Assembly (NCBI RefSeq): GCF_030813715.1
Contig: NZ_JAUSUZ010000001.1
Span: forward strand, 868,001 to 932,000
DNA: 64,000 nt
Direction of reading: 5' to 3'
From: Catenuloplanes indicus
Lineage (GTDB): Bacteria; Actinomycetota; Actinomycetes; Mycobacteriales; Micromonosporaceae
The notes below the pieces were generated by a model. The model was not told where the DNA came from, made no database searches, and saw nothing but the letters and a program-made list of their open reading frames with translations. This document shows, piece by piece, positions 41,030-49,564 of this stretch. Every line of letters begins with the position of its first letter. The stretch's first letter is position 1. Made by a program: the position numbers and the translations under genes.

Positions 41030-41074
41030 GACGCCGGCGCTTCAGACGCCGGCGCTTCAGACGCCGCACGTTCT
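41030..41074. repeat. 15-bp tandem repeat, three units
   Basis: GACGCCGGCGCTTCA at 41030 and 41045 are identical; a third unit at 41060 is diverged. Beyond it (41083-41135) a looser set of CGTCTCCCGGC-type units follows. The array abuts the broken 5' end of the AMIN-like fragment. Confidence 0.8.
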
Positions 41075-41158
41075 TTTGCACTGCGCGTCTTCCGGCACCA
41101 CACGTCTCCCGGCGCCGGACGTTTCCCGGCAGGCGCATTCAAGCGGTGGGGCCGCGGG

Positions 41159-41749
41159 TCAGAGCAGGGCTTTGTGGAGGGCGCTGAGGAGCCAGTGTTC
41201 AGCGCCGTCGAGGGTCCAGCCGTTGTCGCCGGTCAGGGTGAAGAAGGAGGCGTTGCCGAGGTAGTAGTAGAGCACGTCGGTGGCCTCGTCGACGGTGGGC
41301 CGGAGCGCGCCGAGCGACTCCAGGCGGCGGGCGGCGGCCGCGAGGCAGTCCCGCTGGATCTGGCGGGAGACGCGCAGGCTCTCGGCCGCGGCCGGTTCGT
41401 GCGGTGCGGTGTCGGTGACCACGCGCATCAGGTCGGCCCACGCCGCGAACGCCTCCCGGCTGGCGCGCACGACCAGCCGCAGCACCTCACCCGGCTCGGT
41501 CGCGGCCTCGATCCCGGCCCGCAGCGAGTCGAACACCGGGCTCGCCGGGCCGTCCTGGATGACGGTGCGGAGCAGGTCCTGCTTACCGCCGCCGACCGCG
41601 TACACGGTGGCGGGCGCGACCCGGGCGGTCCGGGCGATCTCGTTGACCGTGGTCTTGACGTATCCCTTGGTCACGAAGAGCTCCCGCGACGCCGCGATGA
41701 TCGCCTGGCGTGTGGCCTCCGCATATTCCGCCCGCCGACTGGTCTGCAC
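41159..41749 (-). CDS. TetR-family regulator
   Basis: This 196-aa protein starts with GTG. The N-terminal helix-turn-helix (about 10-58: ATRQAIIAASRELFVTKGY and TTVNEIARTARVAPATVYAV) is canonical, followed by a helical ligand-binding domain. A perfect 9-bp inverted repeat lies 21 bp upstream, so it is likely autoregulated. No divergent gene faces it on the plus strand, so its other targets are unknown. Confidence 0.93.
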   Translation of the reverse strand: MQTSRRAEYAEATRQAIIAASRELFVTKGYVKTTVNEIARTARVAPATVYAVGGGKQDLLRTVIQDGPASPVFDSLRAGIEAATEPGEVLRLVVRASREAFAAWADLMRVVTDTAPHEPAAAESLRVSRQIQRDCLAAAARRLESLGALRPTVDEATDVLYYYLGNASFFTLTGDNGWTLDGAEHWLLSALHKALL

Positions 41750-41769
41750 CCGCTCACGCTAACATCCCA

Positions 41770-41792
41770 TGATCAGAGTGTCGCTCTGATCA
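41770..41792. promoter_or_regulatory. TetR operator candidate, 9-bp perfect dyad
   Basis: TGATCAGAG, five bases, then CTCTGATCA. It lies 21-43 bp upstream of the tetR GTG, where binding would overlap the promoter. Confidence 0.7.
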
Positions 41793-42129
41793 ACAGGCCG
41801 CCGAGCGGCCAAAACCCCACACCGGTACGACACCCGGGCACACGTTCCGCGGAGACGGGGACATCACCGCCGGCCCTTCCGCGACACGCGCAGCAGCGCT
41901 CGCGGCAGCCCCGAACGACCGGTCCACCACGTCGGGGATCGCCCATCTTCGGACGCGACCGTCGGGATGGACGTCACAGCGACAGTCGCCCAACTGGGGA
42001 TGTTCCCCAGGCCCGCGACGTCGTCACGGGTGGCCGGCCTTCAACGTCGCGGCGCCGCAGCGCGCATTACGGGCGGCCGGCCGCGTGACCGGGGCCCACC
42101 GGGGCGTGGCCGGTGGAAGAGATCCGGGC
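41793..42129. other. 337-bp gap, nothing recognised
   Basis: This lies upstream of tetR and beyond the stop of the next minus-strand gene. A short plus frame from 41967 (MDVTATVAQLGMFPRP) starts well but loses gene-like character after about 20 codons. No other structure is seen. Confidence 0.4.
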
Positions 42130-42435
42130 TCAGAGCCAGGTGCCCATGTAGAGGACGAAGACGGCCGGCATCAGGGCGACGGCGGGGAGGCCGAGCCAGC
42201 GGACGCGGGGCAGGAGGCGGAACCAGACGACCGGGGCGGAGGCGAGCAGGACCGCGGCGGTGATCAGTTCGGCCAGTTGCCGGCCGGAGCCGTGCAGGCC
42301 GGGGAAGAGGTAGGCGCTGAGCAGCAGGGCACCGGCGAGCATCCCGCAGAGGGCGGTGACGGTACCGGCGATGAGAGCACGGGCCTCGATCGGCAGCTCG
42401 TGGACGTTGCCGGCGAACGCGCGGGTCTTGATCAA
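42130..42435 (-). CDS. Small three-helix membrane protein
   Basis: This 101-aa protein has TTG 42435 as start, with AGAAGGG upstream. There are three hydrophobic helices: about 21-44 (ALIAGTVTALCGMLAGALLL), 55-73 (LAELITAAVLLASAPVVWF) and 80-99 (LGLPAVALMPAVFVLYMG). There is no family match I recognise. Stand-alone gene. Confidence 0.65.
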   Translation of the reverse strand: MIKTRAFAGNVHELPIEARALIAGTVTALCGMLAGALLLSAYLFPGLHGSGRQLAELITAAVLLASAPVVWFRLLPRVRWLGLPAVALMPAVFVLYMGTWL

Positions 42436-42799
42436 GGGGTTGCCCTTCTGCCATGCGGTCTGCGAGGTGCGGTGGCAGAACCGTAGGTCAGTGTCGGATA
42501 CCCGCGCACGACCTTGACAACACCGTGTAACCCGTGCATTGCCGAGAGTCTGCCCTCATCCGCGATCCCCCATCCGATTTGACGGGAAATAACAACATAA
42601 AAAGGTGAAGGGGTTCCACCCGAACGGCCGATGCGCCGCCAAAACCGTAAGCAATGACGCAGATACTTTAAGTAACCACTCGACCGGCATCCACCAAGAA
42701 TTTGATCTGGACGCATCGACCGGAGTCGACAAGACTGAGGCATCAGCCCGACGACGAATTCCCGACAAGACCGCCACCGTCTCTTGGTAGGGAGCACCA
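42436..42799. promoter_or_regulatory. 364-bp upstream region with low-GC island
   Basis: From about 42575 to 42790 the GC content falls sharply relative to the flanks (for example AAATAACAACATAAAAAGG near 42588). The island ends 10 bp before the isomerase operon. It probably carries that operon's promoter, but no clear -10/-35 pair or dyad could be fixed. Frames within it (such as 42605-42790) have no gene-like codon bias. Confidence 0.4.
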
Positions 42800-43525
42800 T
42801 TGAGCACCGTTCTCGCCGTCCAGCTCTTCACCGTCCGGGACCGGCTCGCCGCGGACCGGCCCGGCACGCTGCGGGCGCTCGCCGACGCCGGCTACGGCGC
42901 GGTCGAGCCGTTCCAGGCACACCGCGATCCGCACGCGCTCCGGGCCGACCTCGACGCGGCCGGGCTGTCCGTGTGCAGCGCGCACACCGACGTCCTCGGC
43001 GCGGACGCGGACGCCGCGTTCGCCGCCGCGCCGGTCCTCGGCACGGACACGCTGATCCAGGCCTACCTGCCGCCGGAGCGGTTCGCCGGCCCGGACGCGA
43101 TCGCGGACACCGCCCGCCGCCTGGACGCGGCCGCGGTCCGGGCCGCGGACCTCGGACTGCGGGTCGGCTACCACAACCATCACTGGGAGGTGTCCACGCG
43201 CGTCGGCGGCCGCACCGCGCTGGAGGTGCTCGCGGACCGGCTCACGCCGGAGGTGCTGCTCGAGGTCGACCTGTACTGGGCCGCGACCGGCGGCGCGGAC
43301 GTCCCGGCGCTGCTCGCCCGGCTCGGCGATCGCGTCCGCTACCTGCACGTCAAGGACGGGCCGGCCACGATCGAGGGCCCGATGACCGCGGTCGGTGACG
43401 GCGTCGTGCCGATCGGTCCGGCGCTCGCCGCCGCGCCGCCCGGCACACAGCGGATCGTGGAACTGGACCACTGCGCCACCGACGTCCTCGAGGCGCTGCG
43501 GGCGAGCGCGGCGGTGCTGCGATGA
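42800..43525 (+). CDS. Sugar phosphate isomerase/epimerase (xylose isomerase-like TIM barrel)
   Basis: This 241-aa protein starts with TTG (MSTVLAVQLFTVRDRLAADR), with GGGAG upstream. QLFTVRD, VGYHNHHWEV (about 121-130), LEVDLYWAATGG and YLHVKDGP are the metal-binding and active-site motifs of IolE/XylI-type TIM barrels, which take Glu, Asp, His and Glu as divalent-metal ligands. Its stop overlaps the next ATG by 4 bp. Together with the Gfo/Idh/MocA enzyme it forms a sugar or inositol-derivative catabolic pair. Confidence 0.9.
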   Translation: MSTVLAVQLFTVRDRLAADRPGTLRALADAGYGAVEPFQAHRDPHALRADLDAAGLSVCSAHTDVLGADADAAFAAAPVLGTDTLIQAYLPPERFAGPDAIADTARRLDAAAVRAADLGLRVGYHNHHWEVSTRVGGRTALEVLADRLTPEVLLEVDLYWAATGGADVPALLARLGDRVRYLHVKDGPATIEGPMTAVGDGVVPIGPALAAAPPGTQRIVELDHCATDVLEALRASAAVLR

Positions 43526-44607
43526 GCGGCGCAAATCCGGTCGGTGTCGCGATCGTCGGCTGCGGCACGGTCAGCCACCAGTACCTCCCCACGCTCGCCG
43601 GCTACCCCGGCGACGTACGCGTGGTCGTCTGCGCCGACCTGGACGTGGCCCGCGCCGCCGAGGTCGCCAAGGAGTACGACGTCCCGCTGGCCACCGACGT
43701 CCCGGCCGCGATCACGCACCCGGACGTGGAACTGGTCGTCAACCTCACCGTCCCGGCCGCGCACGACGCGGTCGCCGCGGACGTGATCGCCGCCGGCCGC
43801 CACGTCTACAACGAGAAGCCGCTGTCGCTGGACCGTGCCTCCGGCGCCCGCATGCTCGACGCCGCGGCCGCGGCCGGTGTGCGCGTCGGCGGCGCACCGG
43901 ACACGTTCCTCGCGCCGGGCCTGGCGAACGCGCTGCGCGCGGTCGGCGACGGCACCATCGGTACGCCGCAGAGCGCCCTGCTGATCATGCAGAGTCCCGG
44001 GCCGGAGTCCTGGCACCCCTCCCCCGAGTTCCTCTACCAGCCCGGTGCCGGACCGCTGCTGGACATCGGCCCCTACTACCTGACCGCGCTCACCGCCGCG
44101 TTCGGCCCGGCCACCCGCGTGGTCGCGCTCGGCCGGCGCGCGTTCGCGCAGCGCACGATCGGTAGCGGCCCGAAGGCCGGCACGGTCTTCCCGGTCGAGG
44201 TGCCGACGCACGTGACCGCGCTGATCGAGTTCGCCACCGGCCGGATCGCCACCCTCGTGATGAGCTTCGACTCGCCGCTCGGCCGCACCGGCCTGCTGGA
44301 GATCACCGGCACCGCGGCCACGCTGGCGCTGCCCGACCCGAACCGGCACCGCGACCACGGCCGGATCCTGCGCCGCGGCGACACCACGTGGACCGGCCTG
44401 CCGGTCGCGCCCGGCGACGAGGACCCGCACGTCGCGCGCGGGATCGGCGTGGCGGAGATGGCGCGGGCGATCCGGGCCGGCGTCCCGCACGCCGCGTCCG
44501 GCGAACGGGCGCTGCACGTCCTCGACCTGATGCTGTCCATCATGGAGTCGGTCGCGCACGGCGAGCACGTCACCGTACACAGCAGTTTCGACCCGGTGGC
44601 CGGATGA
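43522..44607 (+). CDS. Gfo/Idh/MocA-family oxidoreductase
   Basis: This 361-aa protein has the NAD(P) Rossmann motif VAIVGCGTVSHQYLP (about 8-22) and the conserved EKP of the family (YNEKPLSLDRA, about 95-105). The catalytic-domain region includes GPLLDIGPYYLTAL (about 174-187). It oxidises or reduces a sugar/inositol derivative with NAD(P). It is coupled by ATGA overlaps to the isomerase before it and to an epimerase remnant after it. Confidence 0.92.
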   Translation: MSGANPVGVAIVGCGTVSHQYLPTLAGYPGDVRVVVCADLDVARAAEVAKEYDVPLATDVPAAITHPDVELVVNLTVPAAHDAVAADVIAAGRHVYNEKPLSLDRASGARMLDAAAAAGVRVGGAPDTFLAPGLANALRAVGDGTIGTPQSALLIMQSPGPESWHPSPEFLYQPGAGPLLDIGPYYLTALTAAFGPATRVVALGRRAFAQRTIGSGPKAGTVFPVEVPTHVTALIEFATGRIATLVMSFDSPLGRTGLLEITGTAATLALPDPNRHRDHGRILRRGDTTWTGLPVAPGDEDPHVARGIGVAEMARAIRAGVPHAASGERALHVLDLMLSIMESVAHGEHVTVHSSFDPVAG

Positions 44608-44933
44608 GCACCGTGCTGCTCACCGGCGCCGCGGGGACGATCGGCACGCTGCCCGGCGAGACGTGGTGGCGTGGCGACGTCGCGGCGCTGACCGTACCCC
44701 CGGATGTGGACGTGGTGGTTCATCTGGCCGCGAACGCGCGCCCCGGCTTCGGCACGTTCCTGATCTCGTCCCGCAACAGCCGCTCCCGCTGGGACGCGAC
44801 CGAGGACGAGCAGCTCCTGGGGTATGCGCCACAGGACGACGCCGAGGCCTACGCCGACCTGGCCGGCAACGTGACGTCACAGCAGGACTGCTTCCGGGGG
44901 ACCGTCGCGAACCGGCACTCCCCACCCCGATGA
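44604..44933 (+). pseudogene. Internally deleted NAD-dependent epimerase/uronate dehydrogenase
   Basis: The 109 codons are open from an ATG coupled to the previous gene (ATGA). The pieces are the N-terminal VLLTGAAGTIGT, then LPGETWWRGDV, then VDVVVHLAANARPG, then the C-terminal SRNSRSRWDATEDEQLLGY and DDAEAYADLAG. In intact epimerases (260-300 aa) these are separated by dinucleotide-fold strands and the YxxxK catalytic region, all missing here. At least three in-frame deletions have removed about 60% of the gene while leaving it open. It cannot be an active dehydrogenase. Confidence 0.75.
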
Positions 44934-45073
44934 CACCTCCGCGCCGGGCATCCACCGGGTGTGGAGCTGACCTCGCGGGCGTCCGTGGGGTGAAGATCTG
45001 GCCGGCGGCATACTCGTCCGGCATGGGGGCCTGCCCTGATCGGCATTTCCGGCGTACCCGCGCGAGCTGTTCT

Positions 45074-45100
45074 GATCTGTCATGCACAGCGTGATAGATC
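45074..45100. promoter_or_regulatory. Inverted repeat before the GNAT gene
   Basis: GATCTGTCA, nine bases, then TGATAGATC (one mismatch). It ends 9 bp before the ATG, overlapping the region where promoter and RBS should be. Possible operator. Confidence 0.4.
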
Positions 45101-45108
45101 GGAGAGTC

Positions 45109-45564
45109 ATGACGACCACCATTGTGGACGCGCCGTTCGACGGTGCCGACGGCGTGCGGCTGCGCACGGACATGGGCGCGGAGCTGATGGAGCGGTTCAG
45201 CGACGTCCAGGAACGGGAGCCGGTGGAGCCGACCGCGGAGAACGTCGACGCGTTCGTCGTAGCCCGGGACGCCGCCGGCACCGCGGTCGGCTGTGGTGCG
45301 CTGCGCGTGCTGGAGGACGGCACGGCCGAGGTGAAACGCATGTACGTGGCACCGGAGGCACGCGGCACCGGCACGTCCACCGCGATCCTGCGCGCGCTGG
45401 AGGACCGGGCCCGCGACCGCGGCGTGACCACGGTGCAGATGGCGACCACGGTGCGGCAGCCGGACGCGGTCCGGTTCTACGAGCGGGAGGGCTACCGGCG
45501 GATCGAGAGCTTCGGGCCGTACCCGGTGCATCCGCTCGGTGTCTACCTGACCCGCGAGATCTGA
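45109..45564 (+). CDS. GNAT-family N-acetyltransferase
   Basis: This 151-aa protein starts at ATG 45109 with GGAGAG upstream. The GNAT core runs from VGCGALRVLEDGTAEVKRMYV to the acetyl-CoA pyrophosphate loop PEARGTGTSTAILRALE (about 84-100) and the C-terminal AVRFYEREGYRRI. The usual Q/RxxGxG/A reads ARGTGT. The substrate is not evident. Stand-alone gene, sharing a terminator hairpin with the convergent reductase gene. Confidence 0.9.
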   Translation: MTTTIVDAPFDGADGVRLRTDMGAELMERFSDVQEREPVEPTAENVDAFVVARDAAGTAVGCGALRVLEDGTAEVKRMYVAPEARGTGTSTAILRALEDRARDRGVTTVQMATTVRQPDAVRFYEREGYRRIESFGPYPVHPLGVYLTREI

Positions 45565-45566
45565 CC

Positions 45567-45604
45567 GGGGCGCGGGCGGCGGCACCACGGCCGCCGCCCG
45601 CCCC
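45567..45604. terminator. Bidirectional terminator hairpin
   Basis: GGGCGGCGGC (45574-45583) and GCCGCCGCCC (45590-45599) pair perfectly around a 6-base loop, extended by GGGGC/GCCCC after a small bulge. It sits exactly between the stops of two convergent genes. Confidence 0.75.
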
Positions 45605-46282
45605 TCAGACCGTGCCGGCGCGCGCGGCCGTCACCACCCGGCCACGGTCGGAGTTCGCGAAGCGGGCCAGCATCGCGCGGATCTCGGCCGCGTCCGTGTT
45701 CGCACCGAACAGTTCGGTGCCCGGCTCCATCCGCACACCCTCGGCCAGCGGCCCGGCCGGTACCGGGTCGAACCCGAGCGCGTCGACCAGCGCCGCCACC
45801 TCCGCCACGTCCTCGTCCGCGCCCGCGACCGCGATCGCCCGGCGGCCCGGCGTGCCGGACGGCAGCGTGCCCTCCTCCAGGTCGTGGTAGCCCATGTGGT
45901 TGAACGCCTTCACCACCCGTGCACCGGCCAGGTACGCCGCCACCGTCTCGCTCGACGACGTGCGCGGGTCGGTGAGGTCGTCGCGCACGCCGTCGACCTC
46001 CCACCAGTAGTTCATCGCGTCGATCACCAGCTTGCCGCGCAGCGCGTCCGCCGGGACCGACCGGTACTTGCCGAGCGGCAGCGCCAGGATCACCACGTCC
46101 GCCCGCGCGGCCGCCTCCGCCCCGGAGACCGCGACCGCACCCGGCGTCAGGATCTCCACGATCAGCCGGATCTTCTCCGGGTCGCCGGAGCCCGCGATCA
46201 GCACGTCGTACCCGGCCGCGACCGCGAGCCGGGCCAGCACCGTGCCGACCTTGCCGGCGCCGAGAATCCCCAGGGTCGTCAT
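45605..46282 (-). CDS. F420-reductase-like NADP-binding oxidoreductase
   Basis: This 225-aa protein opens with the Rossmann motif [17 protein letters not shown] (about 4-20) and continues with [19 protein letters not shown] and [13 protein letters not shown]. Later it has [16 protein letters not shown], all typical of F420H2:NADP oxidoreductase-like proteins. It follows the luciferase-like monooxygenase after 2 bp and may supply its reduced cofactor. Confidence 0.88.
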   Translation of the reverse strand: MTTLGILGAGKVGTVLARLAVAAGYDVLIAGSGDPEKIRLIVEILTPGAVAVSGAEAAARADVVILALPLGKYRSVPADALRGKLVIDAMNYWWEVDGVRDDLTDPRTSSSETVAAYLAGARVVKAFNHMGYHDLEEGTLPSGTPGRRAIAVAGADEDVAEVAALVDALGFDPVPAGPLAEGVRMEPGTELFGANTDAAEIRAMLARFANSDRGRVVTAARAGTV

Positions 46283-46284
46283 CG

Positions 46285-47310
46285 CTACTTCTCCGTCATC
46301 ATGTCGCGGACCATCGGGAACACCTTGTCACCGAGCAGCTCGACCGCACGCAGTCGCGCGCTGACCGGCTGCGCGCCGACCGTGTAGATCAGGTCGAAGC
46401 GTCCCACGTCCAGCGCCTTCGCGGCGCGGGCGATCTTACGCGCCACCGTCTCCGGCGCGCCGATGTAGAGCGAACCGTGCTCCACCTCGTGGTCGAACTC
46501 CGCGCGGCGCAGCGGCGGCCACCCGCGCAGCGCGCCGATCCGGTCCCGCTGCACCTTGTAGTACGGGTAGAACAGCTCCTTCGCGGCCTCGTCGGTGTCC
46601 GCGACGAAGCCGGGCGAGTGCATGCCGACCGGATGCGCGACCGTGCCGAGCTGCTCCGCGGCCCGCCGGTACAGGTCGACGTACGGCGCGAAGCGCTCCG
46701 GCGTGCCACCGATGATGGCCAGCATCAGCTTCAGGCCGTGCTGCGCGGTGCGGACCACCGACTGCGGCGACCCGCCGACGCCCACCCACGCGTCCATCCG
46801 CCCGGACTCGGTCTTCGGGAACACGTCGGCCTCGTCGAGCGCGGGCCGGGTCGTACCCTTCCAGGTCACCGGGTGCTCGTCGAGCAGCTTCACGAAGAGG
46901 TCGAGTTTCTCCTCGAACAGCACGTCGTACTGGCTCATGTCGTAACCGAACAGCGGGAACGACTCGGTGAACGAGCCACGCCCGAGGATCGGCTGCGCCC
47001 GGCCGCCGGACAGCGCGTCGACGGTCGCGAACCGCTGGAACACCCGGACCGGGTCGTCCGAGCTGAGCACGGTCACGCCGGATGCGAGCCCGATGCGCTT
47101 CGTGCGCGTGGCGATGCCGGCCAGCACGGTCTCCGGCGTGGAGATCGAGTATTCCGGGCGGTGGTGCTCGCCGAGCGCGATCACGTCCACGCCCAGCTCG
47201 TCCGCGAGCACTGCCTCGTCGACGACCTGCCGGATCGCGGCCGCGCCCGACACCAGCGTGCCGTGGTCGTCCTCCGGGACGTCGCCGAACGTGTCCAGTC
47301 CGAGAATCAT
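46285..47310 (-). CDS. Luciferase-like monooxygenase (YtmO/LLM family)
   Basis: This 341-aa protein starts at ATG 47310 ([17 protein letters not shown]). [20 protein letters not shown] (about 36-55), [20 protein letters not shown] (about 76-95), [15 protein letters not shown] and [11 protein letters not shown] match bacterial luciferase-like monooxygenases. It uses reduced flavin or F420. It is transcribed with the NADP-binding partner and divergently from marR across two MarR-like operators, so it is probably induced by a phenolic or other toxic compound. Confidence 0.9.
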   Translation of the reverse strand: MILGLDTFGDVPEDDHGTLVSGAAAIRQVVDEAVLADELGVDVIALGEHHRPEYSISTPETVLAGIATRTKRIGLASGVTVLSSDDPVRVFQRFATVDALSGGRAQPILGRGSFTESFPLFGYDMSQYDVLFEEKLDLFVKLLDEHPVTWKGTTRPALDEADVFPKTESGRMDAWVGVGGSPQSVVRTAQHGLKLMLAIIGGTPERFAPYVDLYRRAAEQLGTVAHPVGMHSPGFVADTDEAAKELFYPYYKVQRDRIGALRGWPPLRRAEFDHEVEHGSLYIGAPETVARKIARAAKALDVGRFDLIYTVGAQPVSARLRAVELLGDKVFPMVRDMMTEK

Positions 47311-47330
47311 GGCGCTGCCCTCCGAGGTAA

Positions 47331-47366
47331 TTGACGCGTCAATCGAAGCTATGATGGACACGTCAA
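47331..47366. promoter_or_regulatory. Two MarR-type operators
   Basis: TTGACGCGTCAA (47331-47342) is a perfect 12-bp palindrome; TGGACACGTCAA (47355-47366) matches it at 10 of 12 positions. The centres are 24 bp apart, in the 75-bp gap between the divergent monooxygenase and marR. Confidence 0.8.
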
Positions 47367-47385
47367 CTACCGGAGGTCGAGGTTT

Positions 47386-47841
47386 ATGCCCCGCAAACTG
47401 CCCGATCGTGACGAGCTGCACATCTGGCGTGAGTTCATCGAGTCCACCGAGGCGCTGCGCACCCGGGTGACCGGGCGCCTGCACGACGACACCGGACTGA
47501 GCGCCGGCGACTACACGGTGCTGCTCGCGCTCAGCGAGGCGCCGGAGACCCGCATGCGCTCGTCCGAACTGGCCGGCCACGTCGGCTGGGAACGCAGCCG
47601 GCTCTCTCACCACCTGGGGCGGATGGAGCGGCGCGGGCTGATCGCGCGCACCGGCGCACCGGGCGACAACCGCGGCGCGCTGATCGTGCTGACCGCGGAG
47701 GGCGGCGCGGCGTTCCGCGCGGCCACGGTGCCGCATCTGCGGGTGGTACGGGAGCTGTTCGTCGACGCGCTCACGCCGGAGCAGCTCACCGCCGCCGGCG
47801 AGATCGCCGCCGCGCTGCGCGCGCACCTCAGCGGCCGCTGA
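47386..47841 (+). CDS. MarR-family regulator
   Basis: This 151-aa protein starts at ATG 47386 with GGAGG upstream. The winged helix (about 45-110) includes MRSSELAGHVGWERSRLSHH, then RMERRGLIARTGAPGDNRGA and LTAEGGAAF, all standard for MarR. It is divergent from the luciferase-like monooxygenase and likely represses that operon and itself. Confidence 0.95.
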   Translation: MPRKLPDRDELHIWREFIESTEALRTRVTGRLHDDTGLSAGDYTVLLALSEAPETRMRSSELAGHVGWERSRLSHHLGRMERRGLIARTGAPGDNRGALIVLTAEGGAAFRAATVPHLRVVRELFVDALTPEQLTAAGEIAAALRAHLSGR

Positions 47842-48021
47842 TCCCGGCCGGCGCCGCACGCGCTGCGGCACTCGCTGATCCAGCACTCGCGGTGCCTGCT
47901 TCCGGCGTCACTGGTCCGCGCCCGTCCGGCGTGTCGCACGCCGCCACGCCTAGCGCATCCTAGGAGGCTAGCCTCTTCTCCGTACCGCCGATTTATCGGG
48001 TATTCAATAGACCGCCTTCAA

Positions 48022-48040
48022 GATCGACCTTAGTCTCTTC
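48022..48040 (+). promoter_or_regulatory. Conserved upstream element of the M28 peptidase gene
   Basis: GATCGACCTTAGTCTCT contains a -10-like TAGTCT about 40 bp before the start codon. A near-identical element stands at 38586-38602 before the M28 remnant, so the two genes share an ancestral promoter. Confidence 0.5.
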
Positions 48041-48078
48041 CTGTGGTGGGTCACCCGCCCCCGGAACCAGGAGGAGCC

Positions 48079-49494
48079 TTGGAAACCCCAGCCTCGAAGT
48101 CCTTTCTCAGCCGCCGCCGCATGCTGGCGCTGGCGGCCGGTGGCGCCGCCGGTGTCGCGCTGCCCGCACCCGCCTGGGCGGTCGGTGACCAGCGGCCGGG
48201 CGCGGTCCGCCCACCCGCGCTGACCCCGGGCGACCGCCAGGTGGCCGGCGAGGTGTCCGCCCGGCGCGCGCTCGACCACCTGCGCGTGCTGTCCGAACGG
48301 ATCGGGCCGCGGATCGGCGGCACCCGCTCGGAGAGGCGCGCGGCCGACTACATAGCGGACACTCTCGACCGGCTCGGCTACGACACCACGCTGCAGCCGT
48401 TCCCGGTCGCGGACAAGTTCCTCGCCGACCTGGACGTGCCCGGCGGTCTGCCCCGCGACCTGTGCTGGCAGGCCGGCGCGTCCGGCCAGGCCGCGCTCGG
48501 CACCACGGTGCGCGGCGAGGTGCTGGACGCCGGTGCGGGCGGCGACGCCGACTACCCGGCGGACGTACACCGCAAGATTCTGCTGGTCGACTACGTGGCC
48601 GCGAACCGGGAGGCCGCGGTCGCGCTCGCGGTCACCCGTGGCGCCGCGGCCGTGATCTTCCTGCCCGCCGACCTGGTCGAGCCGCGGCGTGCGTCCGCGT
48701 TCAGCCCTACGCTGCCCGGCTCCGCGACCACGCCGGTGCCGATTCCGGTGGTCGGCGTGGCGCAGGCGCAGAAGCACCGGCTGCGCGCGCTGCTCTCCGC
48801 GGGCCGGCTGCGCAAGCTCACCGTCACCACGACCGCGCACCGCGCGCTGACCTCGCACAACGTCCTCGCGGAGCGGCGCAAGGGGGACGGCACCGGCCCG
48901 GTCGTCATGGTGAGCGCGCACTACGACACCGTGATCGGCGCGCCCGGCGCGAACGACGACGGCTCCGGCACCGTGCTCAACCTGGAACTCGCCCGCGTGC
49001 TGCGCCGGCTGCCGGTCAACGCGACGCTCCGGTTCGGCCTGTGGGGCTCGGAGGAGCAAGGGCTGATCGGCTCCCGCTACTACGTGGCGCAGCTGCCGCA
49101 GACCGAACGGGACCGGATCGTCGCCGTGTTCCAGAACGACATGGTCGCCACCAGCTGGGACCCGGCCACCCGCTACTGGCTGCTGTCCTTCACCGGCCTG
49201 GCAAACCGGGCCACCGACGAGGTCGCCGCGGCCGCGGAACGGCTCGGCTACGCCCCGCAGATCTCCCCGGTCACGCTGCGCGGCTCCAGCGACCACCAGT
49301 CGTTCCAGGAGGCCGGCATCGCGTCCGCGAACTTCTCCTGGCGCGGCGAGGAGTCACCGGCGATCCTCGAACCGCCGTACCACAGCCCGGAGGACACCAT
49401 CGCGAAGAACATCAGCCTGGAGCGCCTCAAGGTCTCGATGGAGCTGATCGGCTCGGCCGCCTACGCCACCGCCCGGAACCCGGTGCCGGCGTAG
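48079..49494 (+). CDS. Tat-exported M28 aminopeptidase
   Basis: This protein has 471 aa from TTG 48079, with AGGAGGAG five bases before it; a GTG at 48043 lies upstream in frame but almost on the predicted transcription start. The Tat signal SRRRMLALAAGG is near residues 12-23. A PA-like insert (about 110-245) precedes the di-zinc M28 core: VSAHYDTV (His), GANDDGSG (Asp), WGSEEQGLIGS (Glu pair), FQNDMV (Asp) and SSDHQSF (His). The enzyme is a secreted aminopeptidase of the Streptomyces griseus type. A decayed paralogue lies at 38632. Confidence 0.92.
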   Translation: METPASKSFLSRRRMLALAAGGAAGVALPAPAWAVGDQRPGAVRPPALTPGDRQVAGEVSARRALDHLRVLSERIGPRIGGTRSERRAADYIADTLDRLGYDTTLQPFPVADKFLADLDVPGGLPRDLCWQAGASGQAALGTTVRGEVLDAGAGGDADYPADVHRKILLVDYVAANREAAVALAVTRGAAAVIFLPADLVEPRRASAFSPTLPGSATTPVPIPVVGVAQAQKHRLRALLSAGRLRKLTVTTTAHRALTSHNVLAERRKGDGTGPVVMVSAHYDTVIGAPGANDDGSGTVLNLELARVLRRLPVNATLRFGLWGSEEQGLIGSRYYVAQLPQTERDRIVAVFQNDMVATSWDPATRYWLLSFTGLANRATDEVAAAAERLGYAPQISPVTLRGSSDHQSFQEAGIASANFSWRGEESPAILEPPYHSPEDTIAKNISLERLKVSMELIGSAAYATARNPVPA

Positions 49495-49564
49495 CCGTTT
49501 GTGCCCGGGCGGGTGGGGTAGGCGGGCCGGTGCCCCACCCGTTCCGGCCAGCAGAGGACCCGTC

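Noticed and set aside
42605-42790. Small ORF in the low-GC island
   Set aside because: No third-position GC bias, no ribosome-binding site and no recognisable motif.
47941-47975. Short palindrome AGGCTAGCCT after marR as an operator
   Set aside because: Only 10 bp, not near a promoter that can be placed; may be part of a weak terminator.
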